A stretch of DNA of 64,000 bases from positions 1-64,000 of the forward strand of contig JAQSEB010000085.1 in assembly GCA_030063045.1 (NCBI GenBank), written 5' to 3'. Shown piece after piece: positions 25,071-35,872 of the stretch (position 1 is the first letter of the stretch; each line of letters begins with the position of its first letter). Origin of the DNA: Pratylenchus scribneri. Taxonomy: Eukaryota; Nematoda; Chromadorea; Rhabditida; Pratylenchidae. The notes under the pieces are model-generated. The model was not told where the DNA came from and did no database searches. It saw only the letters and a list, made by a program, of their open reading frames with translations. Made by a program: the position numbers and the translations under genes.

Positions 25071-25628
25071 TCAATCCGACGATTCTTGATGATATTTTGG
25101 GTCATTCAACATCAGAATTGTCCTTTTATAGAGGAAATAGTGGAGAATGGAAGCTGAATTAATAAATTATCCAAATTAAATATTCCTTTTACCGGTTCTT
25201 TGGGCAACAAATAAAATTGTCATTTCGATGGACCAAACAAAATGATGGGACGGGGCCGAATCAAAATTAGACCAGCGATTTTTAAGGGAAAGAAAATGAA
25301 GCAGAATGCTGAGGACCAAATAGAGGAGAGTGCCGAAAATATGGAAGCACTGAATCTGCGAAGAATATGGCCAATGAGGCCAACTTGAAAAGCAAAAGTG
25401 GAGGAAAATCGGACGGCCAAACCAAGAATGGCCAACACTTGGAGGGTATCTTGCAAACTGAAAATGAATACAAAATTTGATGAATTTGGGGATGTTGACT
25501 GACAGAACGAGCATCAATTGCAAATCCTGGTCCAAATGGAGGAAAAATGTTGCAGCATTAAATCCTAAATCCAGGATTGGGGCTAATAAAAGGAATAACA
25601 TTTCCCCTTTTTGATTAAGGAATGACAT
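25071..25628 (-). CDS. TMEM138: TMEM138 orthologue, four-pass ciliary membrane protein (frame broken)
   Basis: TMEM138 works at the ciliary transition zone/vesicle pathway with TMEM231-type partners. ATG 25628 gives MSFLNQKGEMLFLLLAPILD, a first membrane segment, then LQLMLVL, an intron of about 46 bp, LQDTLQVLAILGLAV and FAFQVGLIGHIL (family FVFQAGLVNLLF). Near 25350 the frame must move by one base: the continuing homology YLVLSILLHF, then IEMTILFVAQRTG (family LFVFQRLAAV), lies in the next frame. After a last short intron the C terminus is ASILHYFLYKRT...NDPKYHQ, again family-like, with stop TGA at 25071-25073. The total would be close to the usual 160 residues. A foldback MITE sits 6 bp upstream of the ATG. 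The frameshift may be real or a base-calling error beside T-runs. Confidence 0.75.
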
Positions 25629-25641
25629 TGAATGAAAGGGT

Positions 25642-26176
25642 GGCACTAGTCTAGTTTACGGGCTGGAAGAGGAAAATGGATGATGAGTGCCTGCGGGCAT
25701 TGAGTGATTGAAGGGAAAAGGAAGGATGAGGGCAGCCAATATTTTCAATTAAATTGCCAAACAAATGAAGGAAGGAAGGGATAATCCAGCAGAAAGCGTA
25801 CACTAGGGGTTTAGGGTTAGGGTTTAGGGTTCGGAGGATGGGATTGAACGGAGTAAATGTCGCGAAGCGACGGGACGGAGAGTCCGAATTCACCCAAAAC
25901 ATATAAACAAAAACACATACACTAATTTTTAATTTTTCAGAACTCTCCGTCCCGTCGCTTCGCGACATTTACTCCGTTCAATCACATCCTCCGAACCCTA
26001 AACCCCTAGTGTATGCTTTCTGCTGGATTATCCCTTCCCTCCTTCATTTGATTGGCATTGGCAATTTGATTGAAAATATTGGCTGCCCTCATCCTTCCTT
26101 TTCCCTTCAATCACTCAATGCCCGCAGGCACCCATCATCCATTTTCCTCTTCCAGCCCGTAAACTAGACTAGTGCC
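25642..26176. mobile_element. foldback MITE, 535 bp, 8-bp TSD, at the TMEM138 start
   Basis: The arms of about 240 bp are nearly perfect reverse complements around a loop of some 50 bp, with ends GGCACTAGTCTAGTTTACGG and CCGTAAACTAGACTAGTGCC. It is flanked by a perfect 8-bp duplication, GAAAGGGT (25634-25641 and 26177-26184). The arms include GTCGCTTCGCGACATTTAC. The left arm has an extra run of GGGTTTAGGGTTAGGGTTTAGGG, where the right arm has a single short AACCCTAAACCCC. An 8-bp duplication suits the hAT superfamily. No coding capacity. Confidence 0.85.
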
Positions 26177-26592
26177 GAAAGGGTTTAGGCTTTAGGGTGA
26201 GAAGAGTAGAAAACTGGGGAGAAGTTGCTATGGAAACAAATATTCATTTGAATAAATAAATAAACAATCAATCGAAATTCGAAACAAGGATTTGATTATT
26301 TAAAATCAAATGAATTAAAAATGAATTAAATTTAATAAAAAAAAATGAATAATTTAAATATTCATGGATTGTTCTGCAGGAGTTAAAGTATAAAAATAGA
26401 GGGAACACAAATTTCCTTTTCAATCAAATTGAGGCAATGACATTTTCTTTCTTTCAAATCGAGGGAAATTTATTTTTCCCTTCAATCAAATTGAGGGAAC
26501 ACAAATTTTCGCTCGCTGCAGCTAAAGAGTGAGTACGGTATCCCTTTTGTTGGGAATCGAGGGAAACACAAATCACAAATTTGCACTAACGA

Positions 26593-26899
26593 CAGGGATG
26601 CCAGAATACCCACCCGCGGGGGGCATTTGCCCCCTTTTTGAGATTTTGCCCCCTTTTTTGCCCCCCGAGCCGAGTTGCCCCCCAAATGCCCCCTTTTTAA
26701 AATTTTGTCTTTTTTTCCCTTTTTTATTATTTTTTGGTCTAATTTTTCGCTGCGCTGCCATTATTGGCAAAAATTTTTGCATTTTAGGCACTTTTTAAAA
26801 CTGCCCCCAATATGCCCCCTTTTTTACCGAAAATGCCCCCCAAATGCCCCCTTTTTTCACGAAATGCCCCCCAAACTGAAAAACCATCTGGCATCCCTG
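26593..26899. mobile_element. TIR element, 307 bp, CAGGGATGCCAGA termini
   Basis: Perfect 13-bp inverted termini, CAGGGATGCCAGA ... TCTGGCATCCCTG, flanked by a 7-bp repeat CTAACGA (26586-26592, 26900-26906). The interior is built of GGGGGCATTTGGGGGGC-type words (CCCCC-rich on +). A truncated inverted copy lies at 18958. It is hAT-like by terminus, but the duplication is 7 rather than 8 bp, perhaps after one mutation. Confidence 0.75.
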
Positions 26900-26963
26900 C
26901 TAACGATTAATTAGTAAATAAAATACTCGCATAAATTTTTGAAACCATTATTCTCATTTATAC

Positions 26964-28238
26964 TGTAGGGAAAATTTGTATTCCCCTCAATTTTCTTAGA
27001 CATTTCTGTTTTTTATTTGCCTAAAATATTTTGTGTTTTCCTTTGCTAAAAACATTTGTGTTTCACTTAGCTGAAAAATATTTGTATTTCATTTAGCTAA
27101 AAACATTTGTGTTTCACTTAGCTAAAAAAAATTTTGTGTTTTTTGTTTGCTTAAAAACATTTGTGTTTTTTTTAAACATTTTGTGTTTCACTTAGCTGAA
27201 AAATATTTGTATTTCATTTAGCTAAAAACATTTGTGTTTTTGTTTGCTTAAAAACATTTGTGTTTTTTTTAAACATTTTGTGTTTCACTTAGCTGAAAAA
27301 TATTTGTATTTCATTTAGCTAAAAACATTTGTGTTTCACTTAGCTAAAAAACATTTTGTGTTTTACTCAGCTAAAAACATTTTGTGTTTCGTTTATTTGC
27401 TAAAAACATTTGTGTTTTTGTTTGCTTAAAAACATTTGTGTTTTTTGTTTGCTTAAAAACATTTGTGTTTTTTGTTTGCTTAAAAACATTTGTGTTTTTT
27501 TAAACATTTTGTGTTTCACTTAGCTGAAAAATATTTTATTTCATTTAGCTAAAAACATTTGTGTTTTTGTTTGCTTAAAAACATTTGTGTTTTTTTTAAA
27601 CATTTTGTGTTTCACTTAGCTGAAAAATATTTGTATTTCATTTAGCTAAAAACATTTGTGTTTCACTTAGCTAAAAAACATTTTGTGTTTTACTCAGCTA
27701 AAAACATTTTGTGTTTCGTTTATTTGCTAAAAACATTTGTGTTTTTGTTTGCTTAAAAACATTTGTGTTTTTTGTTTGCTTAAAAACATTTGTGTTTTTG
27801 TTTGCTTAAAAACATTTGTGTTTTTTTAAACATTTTGTGTTTCACTTAGCTTAAAAAACATTTTGTGTTTCACTTAGCTAAAAACATTTTGTATTTCACT
27901 TAGCTTAAAAAACATTTTGTGTTTCACTTAGCTAAAAACATTTTGTGTTTCACTTAGTTAACAACATGTTGGAACGGTAGTGAAAATAGGAAGAATTTGA
28001 GATGAATTGAATATATAATTATGGCATTATTCCCTTTGACATTTTATCCTATTTTCTTATTTTTATCCGTTTTCCTCATTCCCCAATTCACTTTCCAATT
28101 CTTGGATTTATCCAATATTTCCCAATATTCATATTAAATTGTTTTGCTCTCAAATAAAGACTTTGATTGGATAAATAATAAATAAAATATTCTATTTATT
28201 GAGTCTTACTTTATTGGTTTCAAACCTAAGACCCAACA
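26964..28238 (+). mobile_element. candidate 5' LTR of the Gypsy-like element
   Basis: It would start TGTAGGGAAAATTTG and end GACCCAACA, with AATAAAATATTCTATTTATTG near the 3' end as polyadenylation region, followed at 28242 by TTGGCGTACTTGGCAAAC, placed as a primer-binding site. About 960 bp of it is tandem repeat. No second LTR is present downstream, so the 5' boundary is a guess from the TG...CA rule. Confidence 0.35.
27000..27965 (+). repeat. tandem repeat array AAAAACATTTGTGTTT...
   Basis: About forty degenerate units of 20-27 bp alternate between types: CTAAAAACATTTGTGTTTCA with CTTAG, TTTGTTTGCTTAAAAACATTTGTG, and AACATTTTGTGTTTCACTTAG. Higher-order blocks of about 130-300 bp are repeated, showing segmental duplication of the array. 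Non-coding. It lies within the candidate LTR. Confidence 0.85.
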
Positions 28239-28521
28239 TAATTGGCGTACTTGGCAAACAAAAATTATCAATTCGGGAAATCAATAAATTCGTCAACAGT
28301 TAAATTCAATTTCAATTTTGGAATAACCAATCAATAGCTGTGTGCTTTTGATCGAATTTGCTGTGTGCAAATCGGGTTTAATTCTTCAAACGATAATCAA
28401 AAATAAAATTGCATCAAATCGACACAAATCTATAAGGATTTGTTTTCATCAATCAAATAAAACTTCGTCAATCCAACATAAATCTAAAGGATTTGTTCGC
28501 CAATAAAATCAACCACCAAAA

Positions 28522-30903
28522 ATGGCAGCACCACAATTAACTATCCAAGAATTATTGCAAATAGTGCAGCAGCAACAAAACCAATTACAACAGCAACAAA
28601 ATCAAATTGGACAATTGTTGACTAATGCTGGAAATGCCGCTGCACCAAATCAGCAAATAAATGCTGCCACAAACCAACAAATTGTGCCACCATTAAACGA
28701 CATCATTCTTTTTGAGTCGACCAATGACAAGAGCCGAATTTCGGACTGGATCGACCGATTTACATTTGCTATTGATTGTGCAGCGCCCGGCCTAGATGAT
28801 GAATTAAAAGTGAAGGCCATGATGAACAAGCTCACTGAAAATTCTTTCGCAGAATATGCAAAGTTTGTTCTTCCAAAATCAGTCACGGATTTTGACTTCG
28901 ATGAAACAAAAGACAACCTTAAGAAGCTTTTTGCGCGACAGCAGAGTATTTTTGTTGATCGCTACAACTGTTTAAAAGCAACAAAGGAGGAAAATGAGGA
29001 TTTCAAAAGCTTCGTAAACCGCCACAAAATGCTTTTACGAAATTTTGAATTTGACAAAATGAATGAACAACAATTTATGGTTTTAATGCTTCTCCTAGCG
29101 CTCAAGGCGCCCAAAGATGTTTCACTGAGGCAAAGAATTTTGACAAAATTGGCCCAAGATGGCGACGCAATCACATATGAAAATGTAGTTGAAGATTGCT
29201 TAAATTTCATGGCAACAATCGCTGAATCAAGAATTGTTGAGAACCAGCAAAACAAGGATGTCAATGCAATTATCAATAAGGGCAAAAACAAGAATATTGG
29301 AAAAGGTTCTCAGCAACCGAAAATTGATCAAAATCCTCCCATCAAAAAGTGCTGGCGTTGCGGAAAAGCAAATCATATGGCTAATGATTGTCATTTCAAG
29401 ACTGCCAAATGCAGCAAATGCAATTACACTGGCCATTTACAATCGCAATGTGATTCAGTGCAGGAATGGAGACGGAAACATCCGCGAAAAGGAAATAATG
29501 ACAAAAAGACAGGTTTTGTTCAAATATCAACAGCAATAAAAACAAAATCGTCATTATTGAAAATTCAAATCAAAATGAACTCAAAGCCAATTGAATTTGT
29601 GCTTGATTGTGGATCGTAAGCCAACATCATTGATGAAAATTCATGGGAAATGATTGGACGACCACCAATACAAAAATGTAATGAAAAGGCAAAAATTTAT
29701 GATGGATCAAGCCGCGCATTTATTGGCAAAGGATTTGGAAAATTTGAATTCGACGGAATGATTACAGAACAAGAATTTTATGTGGCTAAGCGTGGTTCAT
29801 TACATTTATTGAGTGTGCAAACTATGGATGCTTTTGGACTATTGGATGAAATGAAAGAAAAACTCCGAAGCAAATCAATCAATAGTGTACACCAAATGAA
29901 AAACGATGAGGAGGTTCAAATAGCTCCCTTCGTAAAATCGCTCGCCACTAAATTTACAAATATCTTCAATGAAAATTTGGGCACTTGCAACAAAATAAAA
30001 GCAAATTTAGTGCTAAAACCGGATGCAACTCCAATATTCCATCGAGCACGGCCAGTCCCATACCATACAAAGAAAATTGTGGATGAGGAGCTGGATCGAC
30101 TAGAAAAATTAGGAGTAATTGGCAAAATTGATCACGCAGAATGGGCCGCTCCAATTTTGGTCGTCAAAAAGGCCGATGGCTCAGCACGAATGTGTTGTGA
30201 TTATTCAACTGGCTTAAATGATGCCTTATTGCCAAATAAACATCCACTTCCGGTGCCTGAAGATATATTTGCAACATTAAATGGAGGAAAATACTTCACC
30301 CAAATTGATTTACGCGATGCATATTTTCAAATTGAATTGGATGAAAATTCGCGAAAATTGTGTTGCATTTCAACTCACAGAGGCCTTTATGAATTCAAGC
30401 GTTTACCATTTGGAGTAAAAACAGCTCCAGCCATTTTTCAATCAATTATGGATGCAATGTTAAGTGGACTCCCTCACAGCTGTGCATTTTTGGATGATAT
30501 AATTGTCAGCGGAAAATCAGTGGAGGAACACAAAAACAATTTGATTGAAACATTAGAACGCATTGAAAATTATGGCCTGCATTTAAAATTACCAAAATGT
30601 GAATTTTTCAAAAAAGAGATCAAATATCTCGGATTTATCATCGATAAAAATGGAAGAAGGCCAGATGCCGCCAAAATCAAAGCAATTACTGACATGCCTT
30701 TCCCACATGATATTTCGACATTGAGATCATATTTGGGCATGGTTAACCATTACCAACAATTTGTTCCGAATATGCGAAATCATCGCAAACCATTGGATGA
30801 TCTTCTCAGAAAAGATGCGAAATGGGATTGGAATGAAAAATGTCAGACTGCCTTCCATAAAATCAAGGAAATTTTATGCTCAAATTTACTTCTCACTCAT
30901 TAA
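28522..30903 (+). mobile_element. Gypsy-like LTR retrotransposon gag-pol, truncated
   Basis: ATG 28522 opens a gag of 365 codons with a Gln/Asn-rich N terminus, a capsid-like helical domain and two CCHC zinc knuckles (CWRCGKANHMANDC and CSKCNYTGHLQSQC) for RNA packaging. An aspartic-protease-like motif LDCGS is followed by TAA at 29617-29619. The same frame then continues as pol to 30903: reverse transcriptase with YFTQIDLRDAYFQIEL, LPFGVKTAPAIFQ and the catalytic FLDDIIV (Asp-Asp pair), as in Ty3/Gypsy. It stops just where the RNase H domain should begin; RNase H, integrase and a 3' LTR are missing. The TAA could be a programmed gag/pol stop or a lesion. It cannot move by itself. Confidence 0.85.
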
Positions 30904-31231
30904 AAAAAATTATAGGATAGTTATATAGGTAGGTATATTTATAGGAGCATAAGCGTAATGTCTTTCAAGAACTTTTTTAGAATTTCATCATAAATAAAAA
31001 TCAAGTTTTAATTTTAATCATTCATCATTAATCAATCAAGTTTCCGTCCTATATCATTCATGAGATTTAATCAAATCAATAATCATAATCAATCCACAAT
31101 CCTTCCCTACTCAAATCTCAAACTGAATAACTTTTTTTGTGTTAAATAATCAGGAAATAAATTTTTATATATTCTATTTTCCTAGACAATCAATCAATAA
31201 ATAAAAAGTCCATCATCAATTTATAATAAAT
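30904..31231. other. junction between truncated retroelement and TIMM44
   Basis: AT-rich, no ORF, no LTR-like sequence. It separates the break in the retroelement from the TIMM44 start by 328 bp and probably holds the promoter or trans-splice site of the downstream gene series. Confidence 0.4.
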
Positions 31232-32969
31232 ATGCGGTTCGCTAATAACTTATTGAAAACAATTGGGATTTTAAAATGCCAAAGGATGCCTCAACCCGGG
31301 ATATCACTGGTATGAATAAAAGATAAAACAAATAATGCACTATTAAAAATAAATTTAAGATTTCTTCGCCTTATTATCAACAATTGAGAATTTCTCGTCC
31401 CTTGAGTTCTGGAGAAGAGCACCGGCGACAAGAACCACAACCACGATTTAATCGAAATTTTATTTCAAATTTTTACGAAAAAATCCAAGAAGAAATGAAA
31501 AGAAACAAAGAACTTCAGGTATAAATTGATGAGGTTTATGATTGAAACCATCCAACCAAATTTAGGAAAATAAAAAACAACTTGAAGAAAGATTAAAGGC
31601 CTTGAATGAATCGGCGGTGCGGCAAAAATATGACAAAATCACGAAGGAATCAGCAGAAAGCACTGAATTGATAAAACATAGACTCAATGAATTTGCGGAC
31701 TACATGAATTCGGTTTCTCATGAAAATTGGAAATAATTTAAGGTAATTTTAAGGTGATGGTCGATTTGAAAAACACCAAACTTGGCCAGGATGCTTTGCA
31801 ACAATTGAAAGTTGCTGCCGATACAGCAGAGCGTTTGGCAAAACAAGTCGGTGAAACGCAGGTTTACAAGCAAGTTGCATATACGGCCAAAGAGATTGAC
31901 AAATTGGCCGACGTGAGGATGTACACGAAACCGGGTAAGCAAAATTGTATTTATCAATAAATAGACATCACGGAACGCTTTTAGATGAACTCAGAATGCG
32001 AACTGATGAATTTTCATCGACATTTGCACATCGAAATGTTCAGCCAAATACGTAAGATATATTTATTAATAAAGCTTTATAAATAGTAAATTTTTAGAGA
32101 AGCAACCGATATTCAAATGCATAAGGAGTCAAGATGGTATTCCAGTTGGAAGTCATTCGCCGAGTCAAATACTTATTTTAACAGTTAGCTCATAAATATA
32201 AAATCAATTAATTATGAATAAATTTGTAGAAAATTGTCGACTGGAAAACACGGATGGATGAAAGCGAGAATGTCATTTTGCGCGGAGTTCGTTCCACATT
32301 GGAACGCGTTCAAAGTGCATTTAGTGAGTTCAAAAATTTATTAATTAATCAATGATTCATGGTTTTATAGCATCTCAAGACGATGTTTCGGAAGTGCTCA
32401 CGGAAATTGCCGAAGTTGATCCGGCGTTCAGCAAACATGAATGGTTGCGTTTTTGTGAAAAAGAGTTGATTCCGAACATCCTGGAAGCATCCATTCAAAT
32501 GAATTTGGAGGTTCTTCAGGATTGGTGCCATGAAAGAGTTTGTGTTTATTTTACATTTAATTCTTTCTAATATTATTTTCAGGCATTCACTATGATTGCC
32601 ACTGGAATTAAGGAATATAAGAAAGTGGGCTTTCACACTTTGGATTCACAAATTATCGATGTCAGCAAAGTTGAGGTTTGAAATAGCTTTGGAAAATCAA
32701 TTAATTTAAAATAATGGAACAAGGCCCAGCTTTGGTGATCACATTTTAAGTATTCATGTTGCATGTGGTCAAAAACAGTGAGGGCAAAGTGATCGAAGGC
32801 GACCCGGTAAAAACGAATTTTAAGCTTAATTATTCGACCAATATTTTAGTACAACGCAATTCGTGTTCATCATGTTTGAGTTCTTTGTCGCGATATGGAG
32901 GAATTCAATCCGGCGACGGCTTGGAAATTGTTGGAATTACACGTGCAAAAAGGAAATTTAGTGCTTTGA
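31232..32969 (+). pseudogene. TIMM44: TIMM44, mitochondrial import motor tether, disrupted
   Basis: Tim44 docks mtHsp70 at the TIM23 channel on the matrix side. ATG 31232 gives MRFANNLLKTIG and an Arg/Ser-rich presequence (RISRPLSSGEE), then a coiled stretch, LNEFADYM, RWYSSWKSFAESN, MDESENVILRG, EVLTEIAEVDPAF, IPNILEASIQM, LQDWCHER, GPALVITF, HVVKNSEGKVIEGDP and FNPATAWKLLEL: the full Tim44 order. Lesions: one extra base at the SNTYFN/KIVDWK exon join (about 32181); no usable acceptor before MEQGPALV (about 32710); TAA at 32747-32749, where relatives have Gln after ITF; and TGA at 32877-32879, where relatives have the Trp of YVWALCRD. The final stop is TGA at 32967-32969. GEMIN2 starts 198 bp later on the same strand. 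As Tim44 is essential, either a second copy exists or the sequence is faulty. Confidence 0.85.
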
Positions 32970-33166
32970 ATTGACCAATTTTGCTCCAATTTTTTACTCA
33001 TTTTTTGTTATATTTATTTAGTTTTTTTATTGTTATTTTCACAATTAATAACAAAATAATTTAATTTATTGAACTGTTAAACATTTTGTTATTCATACAT
33101 TTAAAATATCTTTGAAGTCTTTTTAAAATAACATTATTTAATTATTAATTTTAGCATTAATTAGCA

Positions 33167-34310
33167 ATGAACAATGATTCCGGTGACATGGATTTGGACC
33201 AGCAGAAGAAGTTCATCGACTTAGGCAAATTCGATTTTCGCGATGTGGATTTGAACAAACCGGCAATGACAGCGGAGGAATATTTAAAACAGGTGAAATC
33301 AAATCATCGGTTTAAAAATTAATAAATTTGGTTATTTTGAAGGTTATTGTTGGTCGAGAGCAAGCAAAAAAAGTTGTGGTGGCACCGAATTTCGTCGAAA
33401 TCATGGCATCTTCTGCATCAACTTCATCGCCAACACAATCAAATGAATATTTACAAAAAAGCGACAAGAATTGCACAACTCGATTTGGACCTGACAAAGA
33501 TTGGCGCACGGCAAAGGTAAAGAAACAAATTAGGGCGGTCAACATTTTAGATAAATTGGAATTTATCGGGTAATAGAAATAAGAATTCTAGTTTCACAAA
33601 TGTTTTTAAGTTATTCAATAAAATAATTTATAGGTCAACGAATTCTCTCGCAATCGTTCAATGCTGGAAGGTTTGGATGTTCCATTGTTAGCACTGGAAA
33701 ATGTTAAAATACCAGCCGCAGTTAGTTCACCAATTTAAATCAATTATATTGCCCAATTTTAAGGGTGATTCCCAAATGTGGTCTCGGATTTGCTTTGAGC
33801 GTCGATTGGATGGAATTGAAATTGCACCGGAATTGGAGAAGCGATTTGCCCATCACAAAGGGACACCGCCCACACTTGGACTAATTAAAAGCCTGAATGA
33901 CAATCAAGTTTAATTTAATTTTAATACTTTTTCAATATATTATTCAGATCAATTACCTTATAATGCACCAAATAGAGGTCAGAAAAAACGATTTAATCAA
34001 TTACAATAAAGTAAAACATTTTATTTATTATGTGCTAGAGCATGGTTATACACGGGCCATATTGGAATGGATTCATGCCTTACTCCTCTTCGTCAAGAAA
34101 CCTCTATTGCATGATGTTTTGGCATCATTGCGCGATTTTTGTCGGCGATGCAAGGAATGGAGAGCGGAGCTGAACGAGGATGAAATGGATACAATTTTTG
34201 AGCTGAGCTGGTTCATTACAATGTTTGTCCGAAAATTATTTAATAATTAATATCCATTGATTTGCAGAATCTCAATCTATTTTGCTCAACGCGATTTGGC
34301 AGATTTGTGA
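33167..34310 (+). CDS. GEMIN2: Gemin2 (SMN-interacting protein 1)
   Basis: Core partner of SMN in the complex that loads Sm proteins on snRNAs (cytoplasm and nucleus). Exons 33167-33292, 33343-33516, 33634-33720, 33764-33907, 33948-34222 and 34268-34310 join in phase with no internal stop. Features seen: an acidic start (MNNDSGDMDLDQQ), the N-terminal Sm-embracing region with EEYLKQVIVGREQAKKVVVA, DWRTAKVNEFSRNR, then the C-terminal helical domain EWIHALLLFVKKPLL with DFCRRCKEWR and the diagnostic ending IYFAQRDLADL (human RYFDQRDLADE). About 280 residues, normal for the family. It follows TIMM44 by 198 bp and precedes RPS19 by 272 bp on the same strand, compatible with an operon. Confidence 0.92.
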
Positions 34311-34582
34311 TGATGTGATGTGATCAAATAAATACCGAAATGACTTAAATTCCTTTCCAACTTTGCATTATTTTTTTGACAATTACACCTTTTTTCTTTT
34401 TTCATTTCATTTATGACTTTATTAAATAAAATTAAAAAAAAACATTTATCAAAAATTGTTTCATTTACAATTGCTATCTATCATTATTTTTTTTATTAAT
34501 TTTATCAATTTAAATTAATTTTCACATAAAACGACAAATACAATTTTCAAGCAAAACCAAAAGACAACGATTAAAAATAAAA

Positions 34583-35110
34583 ATGGGCCGACCAACAAGT
34601 GTTAAGGACGTGGACCAACATGAGGTGGTGCATTCAATTGCCACATTCCTGAAGAAGGGCGGCAAAATCAAAGTGCCGGACTGGGCCGATATGGTCAAGC
34701 TGGGGAAGAACAAGGAGTTGGCACCGATCAACCCCGATTGGTACTATGTTCGTGTGGCCAGCATTGCTCGCCGACTCTATATTCGTTCTCCAACCGGTAT
34801 AATTGATTTGCATTATCAAAATATTGATTATTTTTTATAGGAGTTGGTTCATTGCGTAAAGTCTACGGCGGGAACAAACGCCGTGGTTGCACTCCAAACC
34901 ACTTTTCCAAGGCCTCCGGTGCCGTCATTCGCAAAGCTTTCCAATCGTTAGAGGCAATCAAATGGGTTGAGAAGGATGCATCCGGAGGACGCAAACTCAC
35001 CAAACAGGTTTAAAATAAATTTTGGTCTACTTAAAAATGTTTTTTTTTTTCTCTAGGGCCAGAAAGATTTGGATCGAATTGCATCCCAGCTTCGCTATGG
35101 CAAAAAATAA
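34583..35110 (+). CDS. RPS19: 40S ribosomal protein eS19 (RPS19)
   Basis: Structural protein of the small subunit head, needed for 18S rRNA maturation. Exons 34583-34796, 34841-35007 and 35057-35110, phases consistent, stop TAA. The protein starts [20 protein letters not shown] and contains [61 protein letters not shown] and [12 protein letters not shown]: eS19 from end to end, about 144 residues. The start is preceded by AAAA, a good eukaryotic context. Intact, compact and with two tiny introns of 44 and 49 bp, as expected for a highly expressed gene. Confidence 0.96.
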
Positions 35111-35872
35111 ATAAATTGATGAGAAGAGGATAAAATACAAATTATTGTGACCGTCTACATTTATCCACCACACAATAATCCGCTGTTCTTGTTGTTATTC
35201 TTTATCCAGAGATCAATTTTTGTTATTTTTCGGTGGTTGGATAAATCATTTTGTTAATCGAAATTTTTTGTTTAAAACATGGGTAATTATTTACCAAAGT
35301 ATTATTATTTATTAAATTTTTATTCATGAAATCATTCAAAGCCGCTATCCGCTAGCACAATTTATATCGTTCCACAAAAATATACATCATCCATCAACAG
35401 TGCAGTGGTATTCGGGTAATTATTGCACTTGTGAGCTTCCCTTAATACCTAATTATTTTCTGGAGGGGGAATTAATTTACAATTGGGTTGCAAAAACTAA
35501 CAAAAGTAGCATTCATGATGAAAAGAGTGGAATATTTTATTCAACACCTCATATCTTTTATTAGTCATTTTTTTGACCACAAAATCAAAAAGTAATTCTT
35601 TTTACATTCCTAAAATTCTTCTGAATTATTCCTTGGTTTTAAGCCTTCCTTTTAGTCTTACATATAATGAATATTAATGAATAAAATGATGATGAATGAT
35701 GAATCAACCATATCGAAATTAATTTATCAATAACAGCCAAGTACATTTGGCTATCCAGCCGTTTTCCTTCCCCACTCCTTCCATTTCCATTTATAAATTA
35801 TTCCATTAATTGTACCAATTTTTGTTAATATAATTCTTCCAAAATAAAACTCAATTTTCAGCAAATGTTCAT
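35111..35872. other. intergenic, RPS19 3' side to RALBP1 start
   Basis: AT-rich with AATAAA-like words soon after the RPS19 stop. No ORF or repeat of note. Contains the RALBP1 promoter or trans-splice site; CAATTTTCAG at about 35850-35861 is a plausible acceptor 12 bp before the ATG. Confidence 0.4.

Noticed and set aside
27000..27965. CRISPR-like array
   Set aside because: Units are head-to-tail and degenerate with no unique spacers, in a clearly eukaryotic setting.
30904..31231. 3' LTR of the Gypsy-like element
   Set aside because: No sequence resembling the candidate 5' LTR or its tandem array follows the truncated pol.
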